From the NCBI GenBank assembly GCA_023230925.1, contig JALNWK010000088.1:1-6463 (forward strand): a DNA stretch of 6,463 bases, written 5' to 3'. Both the position numbers and the translations under genes were made by a program. Positions within the stretch are counted from its first letter, which is position 1, and each line of letters opens with the position of its first letter. This stretch comes from Limnochordia bacterium (GTDB lineage Bacteria; Bacillota; Limnochordia; DUMW01). Below the pieces are notes generated by a model. The model did no database searches. It was given only the letters and a program-made list of their open reading frames with translations, and was not told the DNA's origin. This document shows, in pieces, positions 6,143 to 6,463 of the stretch.

Positions 6143-6201
6143 AAAGGAGGATAGGCAAAGTCTTCCCTGGGTTGAAGGGGAGTAGCTTTGCCTAAAACTA
6201 G
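6143..6201 (+). promoter_or_regulatory. Leader with distant Shine-Dalgarno and bridging hairpin
   Basis: AAAGGAGG (6143-6150) is an ideal Shine-Dalgarno but lies 51 bases before the ATG at 6202. In between, TAGGCAAAG (6152-6160) and CTTTGCCTA (6186-6194) form a perfect 9-base stem. Inside it TTCCCT (6163-6168) pairs with AGGGGA (6176-6181), with one G-U pair. If folded, only one base before the stem and seven after it separate the Shine-Dalgarno from the ATG, a normal spacing of about eight. No other good ribosome binding site is near the start. Confidence 0.5.
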
Positions 6202-6390
6202 ATGAAAGCAATATTACCCGTTGCAGGGATTGGATCCCGGCTACGTCCCCAAACCCACACTGTACCCAAGGCTTTAGTACATGTGGCTGGCAAACCAATT
6301 CTTGGACATATTCTGGACACTCTTATCCCTATTGGTATTACCCAGGGCCCCGTCAAAGTCAACGAAAATATCGATATGAAGGGGAATTGA
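6202..6390 (+). pseudogene. Sugar-phosphate nucleotidyltransferase, N-terminal stub
   Basis: The family (PF00483) joins a nucleoside triphosphate to a sugar 1-phosphate to make nucleotide sugars for cell-envelope polymers. The first 46 or so residues are clear: MKAILPVAGIGSRLRP, the nucleotide-binding GxGxRLRP signature, then THTVPKALVHVAGKPILGHILDTL, where PKAL and GKP are conserved. After PIGI the similarity ends and the frame stops at a TGA after 62 codons, whereas members have about 230 to 400 residues. The last residues (GPVKVNENIDMKGN) do not fit the fold, so a deletion or insertion junction near 6340 is likely. The initiation region is odd, with a good Shine-Dalgarno 51 bases away beyond a hairpin. 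It is the only recognisable plus-strand protein gene here. The exact sugar and nucleotide cannot be told. Confidence 0.75.
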
Positions 6391-6422
6391 AAAAAGGGCT
6401 GGTAATCCGCTCAAATAACCTT

Positions 6423-6463
6423 TATAATTGAAAGCGAAATCAAAGTCAAAGGAGAGAGCAGAC
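6423..6463 (+). promoter_or_regulatory. Possible -10 element and ribosome binding site of a gene starting at or just past the right edge
   Basis: TATAAT (6423-6428) has no good -35 partner 16-18 bases upstream. AAAGGAG (6448-6454) is followed by nine bases to the end of the window, so a plus-strand start codon at or just after 6464 would be well placed. The gene itself is not visible. Confidence 0.4.

Noticed and set aside
6175..6186. AAGGGGAGTAGC resembles the opening of the yybP-ykoY manganese riboswitch.
   Set aside because: Only this short string matches. The second conserved half is absent before the start codon, and the bases are taken up by the leader hairpin.
1..6463. CRISPR array, transposase, integrase or phage genes.
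   Set aside because: No regularly spaced repeats and no such proteins were found in any frame.

Overview
The window looks like a piece of a Gram-positive-type (Bacillota) chromosome. It has strong AAGGAGG-like ribosome binding sites, TTGACA/TATAAT-type promoters, U-tailed intrinsic terminators, tRNA genes with encoded CCA ends, and a CsoR-CopA copper module. A deep anaerobic Bacillota lineage is a guess; no marker here fixes the taxon.

Layout. Nearly everything is on the minus strand, so genes read from high to low coordinates. Positions 1-212 hold the 5' end of an unrecognised membrane-anchored or secreted protein that leaves the window. Positions 320-938 hold a broken beta-lactamase-family serine hydrolase. 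Positions 939-1557 show no supportable gene. Positions 1558-1879 are a complete tRNA transcription unit: promoter, tRNA-Val(CAC), tRNA-Gly(CCC), tRNA-Thr(CGT), terminator. Positions 2034-4816 are the copper locus: a promoter with a CsoR-like site, csoR, then copA, a Cu(I) P1B-type ATPase cut by one in-frame TAA. Positions 4868-5402 hold a strong hairpin, a decayed TlpA/ResA-like thioredoxin and, upstream of it, a palindrome of the CsoR-operator type. Positions 5460-5654 are a tRNA-Glu unit with its own promoter and terminator. Positions 5655-6201 have no convincing gene, only a second promoter-like pair and a leader hairpin. Positions 6202-6390 (plus strand) are the N-terminal stub of a sugar-phosphate nucleotidyltransferase, and a ribosome binding site sits at the very right edge.

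How the genes fit together. CsoR senses cytoplasmic Cu(I) and represses its own promoter. With copper, csoR-copA is transcribed and CopA exports Cu(I). The palindrome before the redoxin suggests that gene once belonged to the same regulon. The copA stop falls between the phosphorylation motif and the GDGIND motif, so export by this copy is probably lost unless the stop is an error or is bypassed.

Four of the six protein genes (serine hydrolase, copA, redoxin, nucleotidyltransferase) are interrupted, while csoR and the four tRNAs look sound. The window therefore reads as an eroding region rather than an intact new system. The observations most worth a check are the copA stop, the redoxin-linked CsoR-type palindrome, and a hairpin that would bring a distant Shine-Dalgarno to normal spacing from the nucleotidyltransferase start.
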